From Mauremys mutica (Eukaryota > Chordata > Testudines > Geoemydidae), in assembly GCF_020497125.1 (NCBI RefSeq), contig NC_059084.1, forward strand, positions 37,174,185-37,238,184: DNA of 64,000 nt, written 5' to 3'. A program made the position numbers and the translations under genes. The notes beneath the pieces are model-generated. The model did not search any database. It saw only the letters and a program-made list of their open reading frames with translations, and was not told the DNA's origin. Below, in pieces: positions 39,385 to 50,984 of the stretch. Each line of letters begins with the position of its first letter. The stretch's first letter is position 1.

Positions 39385-41058
39385 GGGGGGAGGGGAGGCA
39401 ACGCCCCCATGTCCTCCCAAAGTCCACCTATGATTGCAACTAAACTCCACAAGGAGAGTGGGAGATACAAGATAGTTCCCTAGTCTATGTTATCAGCAGG
39501 GAAGCTGTGCATATCTTTAAATTCTTTGCCTTCAGAGAGGAAAGCCACAAGAACAATTTTGCTGTGGGTGGGGCTGGCTAAGTTTGATGACTATTTTATA
39601 TGTCTGCATAATGTGGTTCATGAGTGAGGTTTTTTCTGTCAGCATATGCAAAAAGATGGCTGGCCTGTGGAATCTTTTAGAAGAGGCTTTTGTGGCATGA
39701 GAGAAAACTGTGATTGTGAAGATAAAAAGGCAGAGCACATTAGAGATGGAGCTGGAGGAGTGATGGGCATTTTAGGCAAGAGCTGTCAGCGAATCTTCAA
39801 ATCGAGAGGGATTTAACCCTTCCCAGAGCAGGAGAGATGGCAAGCCAATCGGAGATGATTAAAAGTCAAAATGGAGACCAGTGGCTGCCAAGCAGAAACA
39901 CAGAGGAAGTGACGTACAGACAGTCACACTAGGGGATATAGCCCAGCTGCAAAAAACAATTGTAATAAATCCTAAAAGGCAATGTGGGGTAAGCCCCAGG
40001 CAAAAGAGAGCTCTTTTCCAACTAGGTGCACAAGATGTGGAAAAGCTCATGATCCAAGAGATGATTGCCATTTTGCTGCTATCTGCCATGCAAAGGCAGG
40101 ACATGAAGTGACCACTGAGAGTCAAGAGAGGTTTTTTCTGGGCTCAATCATGTGTAATGAGGCAGAGCCAGCCTCGACGGTGGAACTGAATATTTGCTGA
40201 ATGACTGACAGTTTTCAGCTAGATTCGGGTGCAGATGTAACAGTCCTATCAGAAGGGATTTATTATCACTTTCAACCTCCCGTGGAGCTGAAACCAGCAG
40301 GTACCATCCTAAGTAGCATGGGAAGTATTTTGAATGGCATGGCTCTAATTTTATTGTATCTGTGATTAAAGGATCAGAGGCCGACAGTCTCCTCAGTTGC
40401 AGTGTGATTGCCATGATGGGTCTAGAGAGAAAGGTGGATAAAGATGATGGGACATTTGGCGATATTGGACTTTTAGAAGACAATCCAGCAGAAATAATCA
40501 TAAGAGACGATGCTGAACCATATAATGTACATGCATCTGACAGAATTACTTCTATTACTCCTATTACTTCCTAAAATAGATACTGAGTTAAAGAGAATGG
40601 AAAAGAATGGTGTAATTGAGAAAATCTCTGAACAAACTGCATGATGCACACTAATGTTACACGTAAATAATGAAAAGTATGTATTCCGCCTACACCATTT
40701 TAAGGTTTTGGTACAGATAATAAAGATGAGTGCTGAGAAAGTAAAAGCAATTAGAGAATTGAAAGCACCAACAAATGTACTAGAATTTAGAAGCACATGG
40801 AGGATGGTAAATTACCAGTGTCAAAACCATAGATCAAACTATTAAGATTCAATGCATTCTGAGTATGGGGGCAAAATCAGGAGACCGCCTTCAAAAGAAT
40901 ATAAGAACTTATCTCGACTGCTCCAGTTGTAAAGTTCTCCATGTAAACAAGCTCACAGTGGTCAGGGCCGAAGCCAGTAGCTATGGCCTTGGTGGTGTAT
41001 TGTTGCAGCTACATAGATCTGAGCCCAAGCCACTTGCATTCTGCTCTTGTACATTTAG
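39385..41058 (+). pseudogene. Decayed Ty3/Gypsy element in A2, gag to RNase H
   Basis: More complete than the A1 copy. Landmarks: a gag tail with a shortened Cys/His region (CTRCGKAHDPRDDCHF, about 40030-40070) and FLGSIMCNEAEPASTVELNI. The protease site is LDSGADVTVLSE at about 40213-40250, catalytic DSG kept. RT entry is KRMEKNGVIEKISEQT at about 40590-40640, and the RT/RNase H connection is EKVKAIRELKAP at about 40735. The RNase H start is ASSYGLGGVLLQ at about 40970-41010. Frames are broken between these parts and the RT core is deleted. An antisense CR1 follows. Non-functional. Confidence 0.8.
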
Positions 41059-41933
41059 GAGGTCATCTAGTCCAACCCCCCTGCTCAAAGCAGGACCAAT
41101 TCCCAACTAATTCATCCCAGCCAGGGCTTTGTCAAGCCTGGCCTTAAAAACCTCTAAGGATGGAGATTCCACCACCTCCCTAGGTAACCCATTCCAGTGC
41201 TTCACCACCCTCCTAGTGAAATAGTGTTTCCTAATAGCCAAGTTAGATCTCTCCCACTTCATCTTGAGATTATTGTTTCTTGTTCTGTCATCTGCCACCA
41301 CTGAGAACAGCCAAGCTCCATCCTCTATGGAACCCCCCTTCAGATAGTTGAAGGCTGCTATCAAATTCACCCTCACTCTCCTCTTCTGCAGACTAAATAA
41401 CCCCAGTTCCCTCAGCCTCTCCTCGTATGCAGGGGCGGCTCTAGACATTTTGCCGCCCCAAGCACAATGGCATGCCGCGGGGGGCACTCTGCTAGTCGCT
41501 GCTCACGCGGCTCCGGTGGACCTTCCACATGCACCGAACCCGCGGGACCAGCGGACCCTCCGCAGGCAACCTTGTGGGATGTCCACCAGAGCCCTGCCTG
41601 CCGCCCTTCCGGTGACTGGCAGAGCGCCCCCCGTGACATGCCGCCCCAAGCACGCGCTTGGAGTGCTGGGGCCTGGAGCTGCCCCTGCTCATAAGTCATG
41701 TGCCCCAGCCTCCTAATCATTTTTGTTGCCCTCCACTGGACTATCCAATATGTCCGCATCCTTTCTGTAGTGGGAGGGCCCAAAACTGGATGCAGTACTC
41801 CAGATGTGGTGTCACCAGTGCTGAATAGAGCGGCATAATCACTTCCCTCGATCTGCTGGCAGTGCTCCTACTAATGCAGCCCAATATGCCTTTAGCCTTG
41901 GCAACAAGGGCACACTGTTGAGTCATAATGAAA
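41059..41933 (-). mobile_element. Antisense CR1 in A2, split by a MITE
   Basis: Minus-strand CR1 at 41059-41429 and 41688-41933. The 3' end here (aggaggtcatctagtccaac) extends further than in A1, which has lost it. The junction back into Gypsy (gagtcataatgaaagagacc) matches the A1 junction near 9263, proving a shared insertion. Confidence 0.85.
41430..41687. mobile_element. hAT-type MITE, family M1
   Basis: 258 bp. Ends are caggggcggctctagacatt and, in reverse, caggggcagctccaggcccc. Flanks ctcgtatg (41422-41429) and ctcataag (41688-41695) are a 6-of-8 target duplication. Related to 7145-7405 and 22283-22540. Confidence 0.8.
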
Positions 41934-42531
41934 GAGACCTGGATCAAGCACCAACAAGATAGCAATGTCTTTTCACCAGGCGAATGTGACTTTAACCCAG
42001 TTGCTGAATACATCCCTGGTAAAATTGGTAATAGCAGACATACCATCCTGGAGCCCTGAGGGCTAGAGGAAAGTGGAAAGGCTTATGTAGATGCTGTGGT
42101 AATTCACCAACCAATGTGAGGAAGGTGACTGTACCTGCTACAGAAAGCAGCCTTGGCAGAAGCAACTTGATGAAGTTCTTGGTTACGTATGGGCAGAATG
42201 GCCTAAGTATGTGAAAAACACAGTGGCCATGGCAAGAGCCTACTCTGCTGTACACAGACTATTTAGCGAGTCCAATGGACTCATGTTTAAAAGGTGATCA
42301 CACTGTCATCCCAAGTGCTGTGAGAGGAGAAATTCTAGAGTTCATATAAGAAGGACATCAAGGACTAACTAAATGCCGGGAAGGTACCACTGGGTTGCCT
42401 GTAATCAACAAGGACATAACGTATCTTCATGTGAACATTGCAGAACTAACAGAGCAACACAGTGCAAAGAGCTTCTGATAACAATACCTCCACCACACAG
42501 ACCCTGGCAGGGCCAGTCAGAAAGGGGGACA
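41934..42531 (+). pseudogene. Decayed Gypsy element in A2, integrase zinc-binding remnant
   Basis: Corresponds to 9264-10008. The integrase H2C2 region is more degraded than in A1 (stop in the EGHQ region at about 42350), with INKDITYLHVNIAELTEQ recognisable at about 42405-42455. The site of the A1 Cry SINE is empty. A purine run (gaaagggggac) ends at 42530. Confidence 0.65.
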
Positions 42532-42701
42532 TGTGATGGAGAATTTAAAATGCATTATAATGTTTTGCCACAAGGTGGCACTGTGAGAGGATTATGGCAG
42601 CTCATCTATACCAAATGTTGGAGCCATTTATTTTCACAATAAATTGATGGTTGATGCCAGCTCTATTTTGTCTCTTTCTCTGTGTGACTAACCTGACATC
42701 A
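42532..42701 (+). mobile_element. Gypsy 3' LTR-like end in A2
   Basis: Begins TGTGATGGAG directly after the purine run and ends CCTGACATCA; about 170 bp. An AATAAA lies near 42638. Paralogue of 10009-10180. Confidence 0.55.
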
Positions 42702-44050
42702 CTCTTCCCAAAGGCATGGAGTGGATGGATGGAGAGTCTCTGTACCCATGCCAGAATCCCCTTCTTGAGTCGAAAGGAGAAGGGGCATGTAATAACATTT
42801 TGAACGTTTCTGGGGGTATCCATGCCTTGATAAGCTGAACTGTCCTTCTGTTAAATTTTATTACTTCTTAACCCCAATAATGTCTTAATGGCTAAATCCT
42901 AAAAACAGTGTCCGATTCTGGTATCTGTAATTATATTTCAGCATGTGGCCTTAGGAGCTGCCCCAAAAGCAGAATCTGGCAACACAGCATTGAAAAAGAT
43001 GGACCATCCAAACTCATCCTCTCAGAGATGGCACGTGCCCAATGGAGACTGTTTGAATCATGTCACAGCAAAAGATCGTTCCTGGAAACTGGAAGAAGAT
43101 ATAAAAGGGGGAAGTGACAGCCTCACGTGGCCTCACTCCCCTTACAACTCAGCATCTGGAAACACCTTAGGAACAAAGAGTGAACTAGGGAAAGGGGTCC
43201 CAGGTGGGAAAGAAGAAAGTCTTGCCGTGTATGAAAGATTGATGGACTGTTTGTATCTATTTTCTGTAGTTAATACATTGATTGTATATATATTTTTTTT
43301 ACCTAAAACAATGTGTTTTGCTAGAAGCGCTTAGGGAATCTGCTCAGGAACAAAACCTGGTGCACTGTCCTCTCCAAATTGAGAGGGGGCGGACGGGGTA
43401 ATAAACTTACATTTTTCAGGCTTTTGACCAGGGCAAGATGGTACAACTCTGGGGTCCTTGGATGTGGAGCTGGGGGAGAGCTGGCTGGAGCCTCTCTCTC
43501 ATTAGATCAGGAGTGGCTGAGGAGAAGCATTCATGCAACTGCAGCTGGGTGTGTCCCTGACTGTGTAAATGCTTGTGTGAGCATAGGACCGGGAGCGGTC
43601 TGCAGTTTGTCACAGCCCCACAGTGAGCAAGGGAGCCCAGGCTTGTGAGACAAAGGCTCAGCGGTATCCCAGTTCCAGGTTGCACCCCAGGGAAGTCCAT
43701 CACAAAGGTTCTGCGAGTGGCTAATAGGTTTGTGCATCGGCAGTGGTGGGATTGCAAGCTGTAGCTCTAAGGAAACTGGAGCCTACAGCATCCACCTTAA
43801 AAGGCTCAGGTGCAGTACTAGGACTGTTTGCTACCATTTCTCCTTATGTTGGCATAATGGTGGGTTTCTCACCTAGCGTACATACGGTCAATGGTTCATA
43901 GCTCAGAGGAGCGTGTTTTTGACACCCTCCTTTTAATTCTATTTCTTTTTTGGAGGCATCGGGTGGTTCCAGCTGGATTGCCCCAGCCATCAGCAATGTT
44001 TGGGGCCTGGCCAAGACTAGGGTCCCTCCAACTCAGTCTGTGCCACTAGC
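42702..44050. other. A2 sequence partly absent from A1
   Basis: 42702-43010 matches A1 10181-10490. 43020-44040 has no A1 counterpart. 43240-43330 (tgtagttaatacattgattg, 'acaatgtgttttgctagaag') resembles 30310-30390. The frames in 42945-43334 and 43379-43757 show no recognisable domain and are not called. Confidence 0.35.
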
Positions 44051-44189
44051 CAGTCCCATTCACTTCAGGGGAATTAATTCCACAAATAGAAGAATTATAG
44101 AAAAACTTGCTCAGAGGCAAAGATTATTCCTGACCTTCCTCAGTTAGTGACTGGCTCATGACCTGAAGCATGAAGGTTTATAGCTTTGT

Positions 44190-44450
44190 GTGGGTTCCAA
44201 TTTTGGGAGGGGAGTGGGGTCTAGTGGGCCAGAGCAATGGAGGAAGGGAATCAGAATTCCTCATTTCTAACCCTGACACTTCGAGGGGAGTGGGGCCCGG
44301 TGGGTTAGAAACAGCGTGGATGAAAGTTCAGGACACCTGGGTCCATTTCCCAGCTCTTAGAGTTAAGTGGGATCTAGTGAGTTTGAGCATGACCACAGGT
44401 ACCTATCAGGACTCATAGGTTCTGTTCCCACCACTAGGTAAACTGTTGAG
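44190..44450. repeat. Degenerate minisatellite, A2 copy
   Basis: Paralogue of 10725-10985, with the same units and minor substitutions. Confidence 0.65.
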
Positions 44451-44825
44451 ATTGGGCTTGAAAGCACAAAGAACCTCACTGGAAAACCACAACACATTTC
44501 CAGCACACTCCTTAGTGTTCAGTGGCTCACATTCTGTCCATCCCCAATGTAACACAACACGACAGTGATTGCTTTGCAGGTATCAGGTTTTATGGAGCGT
44601 AGGGAGTACAGAGAGTTACAGAAAGAGGGGAAATGTTTAAAAATAATGAAGGAGACAATGAGAAACAATAGTTATTTGTGAGGAATCTGAGGATTGTCCA
44701 TTAGCAGATGGAATGCAGAACATCAGCAGGGTGAAATTGATGGATATTTCTTAATTAAAAGACGGGGATTTTAGATGACCACTGTGTGGCAGCAGGGAGC
44801 AAAAGTGAGGAAAGTGTCTTCTTTA

Positions 44826-45020
44826 CTATAGAATGGGCACTAGGGGCAGGAGAGGATGGGGGTGGGGAAGGGGCGGCTATACTGTATAATGGGCACTAGA
44901 GGCAGCAGGGGGTGGGGGCGGGGAAGGGGCAGCTGTACTGTATAATGGGCACTAGGGGGCAGCAGAGGGTGGGGGTGGGGAAGGGGCGGCTATACTGCAT
45001 AATGGGCACTAGGAGAAGTA
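44826..45020. repeat. ~56-bp minisatellite with CTCF-like core, 3 units plus one degenerate (A2)
   Basis: Units start at 44837, 44893 and 44949, with a degenerate fourth at about 45006. Only the 44949 unit has the full cactagggggcagcag core; the other two carry a deletion or change. Flanks on both sides match A1, so array length changed after duplication. Confidence 0.9.
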
Positions 45021-45148
45021 GCAGGTGAAGGATGGAAACGCCTAAAGACGCTGACTCGTGTGCAGAGGCGGGAGGAGCCGGGTGCCATGTCTGGTATGGA
45101 AGGGACAGAGTGGGACTAGAGGGAGCAGCAGGTTCCCTTGGCTGCCCT

Positions 45149-45538
45149 CTATGGACAGACTCGGCATTGGATAGCTACAGGGAACCCATTTATGCATTTG
45201 ACGATAATTTTCACAAACATCTCTAAGCTTGTGTAATGACCTAACATGCAGTTAAATGTGCACTTGGTGATGTGGAAAAATTGTTTGCTCTTATACCAGC
45301 CACCCCCGAGGTGTTCCCCTTCACCACGGCAGACGTCTATGATCTTCTGAATGGGTTCATGGATGAAGATGTGTTTTGGCTTCCCATATAGTCCCAGATT
45401 CCACATCATCTGGTCGCAGTAGGCGTTCGGGTTGGGGAACTGAGTCTTTGGATAGTCCCAGTGCTCCCACAGGAATTGTTTGAATGGTGGGAAATATGAC
45501 TGCCAGCTGGCCAGAGCCATGTCCATCACTGGATTGAA
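45149..45538 (-). CDS. RNase A superfamily-like protein, copy 2, coding exon
   Basis: A minus-strand exon, open from the predicted acceptor (ctctccccactgcag|ttcaat, exon start 45538) to the stop at 45149. The first ATG at 45526 would give 125 residues. RNase A landmarks: FLWEHWDYPKT (His12 equivalent), YCDQMM, GKPKHIFIHEP (Lys41 equivalent), DVCRGEGEHLGG, KSKQFFHITKCT and a C-terminal VKCINGFPVAIQ. The His119 position in the usual PVH motif is Ala, and the Cys before Lys41 is Gly. The Cys pair around positions 65 and 72 appears missing, and an extra CRVC tail is present. Catalysis is therefore unlikely, as in known inactive RNase A relatives such as RNASE9-12 and EDDM3. No signal peptide follows the ATG, so it may lie in an upstream exon, or the gene is dying. 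Copy 1 is broken. Confidence 0.6.
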   Translation of the reverse strand, partial: FNPVMDMALASWQSYFPPFKQFLWEHWDYPKTQFPNPNAYCDQMMWNLGLYGKPKHIFIHEPIQKIIDVCRGEGEHLGGGWYKSKQFFHITKCTFNCMLGHYTSLEMFVKIIVKCINGFPVAIQCRVCP

Positions 45539-45939
45539 CTGCAGTGGGGAGAGAGGGGAGAGATGGATGGAGACAACATGAGGTGGGGATCTGCTTTCTC
45601 TGTGGAACCTCTGTGACAACCGGTACCCCATTTTTGCCCCTTTGTGGAATCACGATAAATTTTGTGCTTCACAAGGTATGTCTTGTGAGATTTTGTTCGA
45701 ACATTCATAATCTGCTGATCATCATTATCATGGTAAAATATATGTAACAACATTTTAGAAGAGTTGAAAGGTTTTACTGCATAACAATGTTTATGTCATA
45801 TTCCAAGTGTAGAAAAGCAGGCACAAACCACTTCCTCAGAGACAAAGCCAGCCAACACCTCAGCCAGGGGTCTATGAGATTACCTGGACTATTACTTAGT
45901 TAAGTGGCCATCCTCTGGCAGGAAAGAGAGTGCGGGTGA

Positions 45940-47140
45940 AAAATCTACATCCTGACTGGGAGTTTCCCCTTCACTCAGACTTTGAGCTGGTGATGGTTCT
46001 TACGCACCAGCAGCTGGCACTGACCCTTGCACAAGACAGAGGGCTATAAAGGTAGAAAGCAGTGGTTCCAAATTCCTTCTTCTCCCCTTTCTCACTGCTC
46101 AAGACCCCACCAAAGCCTGGAGGAGAAGGAACTGAACACTGAACTGGGGGAGGAGTCCTGACTGAAAGGCATGCAGTTGGTGAGATGTCCAGAACACACC
46201 GCAGGAGAAATCCTTGCTTTCAATTCATTTAGCTTTATAATTTTTGGCATTAGAGTGCATTTTTCTTTTATTTTTCTTTGTAACCCATTCTGATTTGTAT
46301 GCCTCGTTAATTATAGTCACTTAAAATCTTAGAGTAGTTAATAAACTTCATTTACTATTTCATCTAAACCAGCATGTTTGAATTGCAGTATTTGAGAACC
46401 ATTATTTGAGATCAGGGCCAGCTCCAGGCACCAGCTCAGCAAGCAGGTGCTTGGGGCAGCCAAGGGGAAGGGGAAGCACGTCAGGCTTTTTGCGGCGGCG
46501 GGTCCCTCTCGGAGGGAAGGACCTTCCACCGAAGAAGAAAGAGGCGCGTGGAGCTGCCGCCGAAGTGCCACCGATCGCATTCACGGCTTCCCCCTCCCCC
46601 TGCCGCGTGGGGGGCAAAAACCCTGGAACCGGCCTGTCTGAGCTAACAAGATCTGGGCATGTCATTTTCTATTGATGACATGAGGGACCTTAGACAGGCC
46701 TGCACTGCGCAGTGAGTGGGCTGGGCAGTACAAGATGCACATTTCAGGGTAAAAGGCAAGCACTGGGGAATTTGGTGGTACAGATTGAACCCTGGGGAAT
46801 GTCATAACCTTCCAAGCCCAAAGCCTTCACCTTCCCATGATCCCCTCTCACCCCACTCTTCCCCCACAACCTCTCTCATTATTCCCATCCCATTGTGCCA
46901 GGTGCTTCACAGACCCCACACAACCCATCGTTTCCCACTCCCCACCCAGAGGTGGAAATAAAACCCGGGAGTCCTGACTTCCAGCCCACACCTGCTCTTA
47001 CCACTAGCCCATGCTGCCTCCCAGAAATAAACCCTGCAGTTGTAACCCCATGTGGCACCGTTCTCTCTCTGTCCCAGCTGATGGGGTCTCCTGCAACTTA
47101 CCCAAGTTCCTGTTTTTTCACTGTCGTCAGAGCGATGGAC
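45940..47140. other. Segment present only in A2, inside the RNase-like gene's upstream region
   Basis: A1 joins 'caggaaagagagtg' to 'ccccagcctctg' directly, while A2 has about 1.2 kb between them. It contains a MITE (46413-46636), an AT-rich part with 'cttaaaatcttagagtagtt', and the splice donor candidate at 47096-47102. I cannot tell insertion in A2 from deletion in A1. No coding exon with a hydrophobic signal was recognised on the minus strand. Confidence 0.5.
46413..46636. mobile_element. hAT-type MITE (CAGGGCC ends)
   Basis: Left end cagggccagctccaggcacc; right end in reverse caggccggttccagggtttt. Flanks tttgagat (46405-46412) and tctgagct (46637-46644) agree at 6 of 8. GC-rich interior, no coding. 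Confidence 0.7.
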
Positions 47141-47206
47141 CCCCAGCCTCTGTGGAGATGAATCTCACCCTGATCCTCCGTCCCGTCTTGGAGCGGCTTA
47201 TATAGA
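47102..47206 (-). promoter_or_regulatory. TATA-box promoter and non-coding first exon candidate for RNase-like copy 2
   Basis: The minus strand has ctatataag at plus 47197-47205. About 95 nt downstream is a strong splice donor, cttgg|gtaagt (exon ends at 47102; GTAAGT is plus 47101-47096). No ATG lies between, so the exon would be non-coding. Splicing to the acceptor at 45540-45539 would span an intron of about 1.56 kb. Structure fits the family habit of a non-coding first exon, but transcription is not shown. Confidence 0.45.
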
Positions 47207-47810
47207 GCCCAGAGGGAAATGGAGGTGGGAGGAGTGGGAGGGGAAATGCAATAAACAGTTGGGTCAGCACAATCCTGTGACAGGTGATTATTAAAACCGG
47301 GGGCCCAGCAGGCAGGGTGTTGGTGGGGAACAAACAGCACGTGTCCTGACAGAGATGTGGGCTCCACAAAAACATCAGTAGGTGTGTTTCCCTGCAAGCA
47401 AGCAAAGTGCAATTGTAACACGGGTGGGCGGTGTCACGCCAGCTTTCACCTGAGAAGCGTGTTTACTAATAGCCGACAGCACGGACTTCACCGCGGGCTA
47501 GCTGGCCCAGTCCCAGCCTGCCAGGGACTCTGGGTACCTACCCCGGTTACCCACTGTGCTGCTGTCCAGGCCAACATGTCCCCACTTCTGTTGTTTCCTG
47601 TGCTAGCAAAATTAAAGTTTGCATGGAAACAGCCACACATGCTGCTATCGCACCTTCATTTGCTCTGTAGATGGACCCTGAGTCCTGACCCACTGGCATC
47701 TTCCTAATCCAGTCCTAGCCTAGAAACTCACAACTCTGTCAGTGCCCTTATGTCCTGACCCACAGCCCCCTGCTCTCCCAGCCCTGGACTCTGTTGCAGT
47801 AATTGAGATG
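47207..47810. other. Spacer upstream of RNase-like copy 2
   Basis: Paralogue of 12841-13430. No gene or RNA seen. Confidence 0.35.
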
Positions 47811-49440
47811 GAATCCATGGGCCCAGAGAGATGATGGTGTTAATATGATCCTGCCACTGTCCAGGATTCAACAGTGTTAAACAAGATTCGGGGTTTGGTA
47901 TCCAGAGCCCTGGGCCTGCTCAGTCCTATGGCAAACACACTGTTAACAATCCGGTCAACCTTTCATGAAAGATACAGAAAAGGAGAAAAACCCCATTCAA
48001 TGTTTTATTAAGGGTACAGAGAAAAAAAGGACAAACAGCTCAATCCTTTGAACTGTAAAGTGTTTAGGGTTTTATTTTAACGATATCCCTTGTTCCCTTT
48101 CTCTGAATTTGCGGAGACGCTTTAGAAGGAAGCCCCATCCTCCTTGACAGTCTCATAAATGATTTTAAAGATCATGATAACTGTTCTTTGGGGACAAAGA
48201 GAAGGAGTTTGTTGTGACTGGCTGGAGCTGTTGTTATTGCTGTGGTTGTTACAGTGCAGTCCTGCTTCCTAGAAGACAAAATGCCCCAGACACACATGAG
48301 TGGGGAAAGAGAAGAACGGAAAAGAGAGAAAATGCAAGTTCCGTCTATGGTGTGACTCTCCCTCGCAGCCTCAGAGCTAGAGAAACCCAGGCCTGGCACA
48401 CGATCTTACCAGTCGCTCTGAGACCTGGCAACTTGCACTAGCCTGGGATGTTCAGGGCATTTCTTTTCGCTGCCTTGTTGATCACAGGCTCATACCAGTG
48501 TTGTGAAATATCCAGTCTTGTCCAGCTAAGTCAGACTCTTATTAGATGGAAGGAAAAAGGAGAGGGGTAGGAGAGAGCCAGAAAAGAAGGTGGGAAGGAA
48601 GAAGCACTTGGGCAGTCCATCCCACGTGGTGGCTGGTTTTATAGCCGGAGCTGGTGGAAGTGGCTTTGTCAGCTGGGTCCCTCTCTGTGGTCAGGACGTC
48701 TCTTGGGATTAGGATGAAGGAGGCCCTGTGGTGTCATGCTGTATCCTGTGCTCCCAGGAGATGGCCGGGGTGGCAGCCATGATGGTAACGCTCGCTCCTT
48801 CTCCTTTTGTTCCCTCAGTAATTGCTGCATTTGCTGACTCTCCTGTATTAATTTTTCTCTCAAACTTACCTTTTTTAAAGGACTGCAAAAGTGAGTGATG
48901 GGTGAAATAGCCCCTCCACTCATTGTTTTGGTGACCAGTGAGGTCTAATTTCCCACACGCCATTTCTGGTCTATTGATTTCTGGTCGCACACTTCTCTTG
49001 TTTACCAGACATGGTCTTAACAGAGGCCTTGAATGATATCAGGGGGCCTCTTTGTCTGGACAAATTCAGTCTGTCTCTGACTTTTGTACCTTTTCTCACC
49101 AACATTTATTGTTATTTGTGACTGGAGATTTTGTGAATTTTTAGTCTGCACATTTCGTCTTAAAAACAGTTATTACAACGGCTCCCCCAACCCCCACAGC
49201 ACTGGTAGTGCCCCTCAGTCCCAACCCACAGCTCCTGCTATCCCAGCCCTGGGCTCCCACATCACCCAGAGATCAAACTCCTCCTGCAAGACGGGATCTC
49301 ACACTACCTGATTGCCAGAGCTAGTGCTTGAATCACTGGGCAATGGAGCCGTGGGCATATGGAATAGCATGGCAAACAGGCAGAGGTGATGCATGTGAGA
49401 CAGGTGGGGTCACATACTCTCCCCCCCCCCTCTGATATGT
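47810..49440 (+). repeat. Repeat R2, A2 copy
   Basis: Collinear with 13430-15400 but lacking the 280 bp seen at 15056-15335. Joined at a poly-C run (49423-49432), a plausible slippage or deletion point. Confidence 0.65.
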
Positions 49441-49539
49441 TATTCTTTCTAAGCAGGATAAGAGTGATTCTCTGAAAAGAGAACTCCCACTGGATGACAT
49501 TGGGTCTCTGCGCTATCTGTGAGAGGCAGAAAGGTGCCC

Positions 49540-49997
49540 TTGGAATTTTAATAATGAAAGAAGGAGAGAGAGAGAGATGGGGAAAGACAAAATGAAAGAG
49601 AGGCTGTCAGATGAGTGGTATAAATTGCTTCCCATTGGGACCAAAGCCAAGTTTGAGTTTTCAAAGGGAACAGGTTGGATTGGTTTAGAATTTTGCTTTG
49701 CTCCCTCTTTGGCTATAGGCAAGAGAAGGAAGGTGATGTGTGGAATGAGAAACTCAGAGGAACATGCACAGATAGACATCACACACACACACTACTCAAA
49801 CACACCCAGAAAACAACATCGGAGACAGACAAGCTCTGACTGACACAACCAAGAGAGGAGCACAACCATGCAAAACAGATTATGCGCCGATAAAAGATAC
49901 AAACACAAACGAGGAGGCCTTTGAAACGCTCATTCGCACAAATCACAAACAAACACACAAGAAACATAACATGGGACACTCAAGACTCACACAAGCA
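49540..49997 (+). repeat. AC-rich unit, A2 copy
   Basis: Matches 15420-15897. The (CA)n core is shorter here (49782-49794). It ends 'acacaagcaagg' directly followed by 'gattcaaattcaggcaacaa', the empty site of the A1 fold-back CR1. Confidence 0.65.
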
Positions 49998-50032
49998 AGG
50001 GATTCAAATTCAGGCAACAAACACATGAGCCC

Positions 50033-50217
50033 TAGAATCATAAAATATCAGGGTTGGAAGGGACCTCAGGAGATCATCTAGTCCAACCCTCTGCTCAAAG
50101 CAGGACCAATCCCCAGATAGATTTTTACCCCAGTTCCCTAAACAGCCCCCTCAAGGTTTAAAACTCACAACCCTGGGTTTAGCAGGCCCATGTTCAAATC
50201 ACTGAGCTATCCCTCTC
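50033..50217 (-). mobile_element. tRNA-headed, CR1-tailed SINE (A2)
   Basis: Orthologous insertion to 16854-17036. The tRNA-like head on the minus strand reads gggatagctcagtgatttga, better preserved than in A1, and the CR1 tail keeps 'tcagggttggaagggacctc' in plus reading. Confidence 0.8.
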
Positions 50218-50219
50218 CC

Positions 50220-50745
50220 CCAACAAGGGAAGATAGGACTCACAGCAGCAAGAGTTTGGGGTTTTCCTTTTTGGGCTGGGAATACCAGTAGAAAGATGTT
50301 TATATTGGTATAGCTTGTTTCTATCAACACAGAGGAATAAACTACACTTCTATCAATGGTGGTTCTACTGCTACGCGTGCATCCACATTAGGGGATGTAT
50401 TGGAAATTGGTACCAAAACTGCTTTCTCTCTATCCATCCACCACCCATATACATTTATTTCCATTCTCTCTAGCAATCCATCTGTTCCCAGACACACCCA
50501 TCTCTCTCTCTCTCTCTCTATTTATATATGTGCCCATCCTATTGTTGGAGTAGCTGAAGACTGGCAGCTGCTACAGGAACATGGGAGGTTGTTATTGCCA
50601 TGAGCGTCCTCAGCTGGTATAATTCATGGAGACGCCAAGCTGGAGATGGGGCCACCGTGTGTTATTACCATGCAAATTGAGGAGCTTTTGAACTAGCTAA
50701 TGTCCTAGTTTCACTTAGGAGGTCACTACGACCAATTCTTCACTT
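50220..50745 (+). repeat. Repeat R1, A2 copy
   Basis: Paralogue of 17045-17560, with a longer (TC)n at about 50502-50518. Confidence 0.7.
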
Positions 50746-50984
50746 CTCCAGCTTCATCAATTTTAAATTTGTCAACTCTGCTTCTCACTTCTGGTGAGGA
50801 TTTTGGACCTGAACAGAAGGTGGGGAGAGGAGGCGGGAGTCCTTACTCCTGGGTTCCATTCCTGACTCTCAGAGGGGACTGAGTGAAGTGCTTTGAGTAA
50901 GAGGAACTGAAATCCAGGACTCCTGGGTTCTTTCTCAAATGAAGAAAGTTGTTGGCGAGTCATTGTGGGTATTTCACTGAAAAC

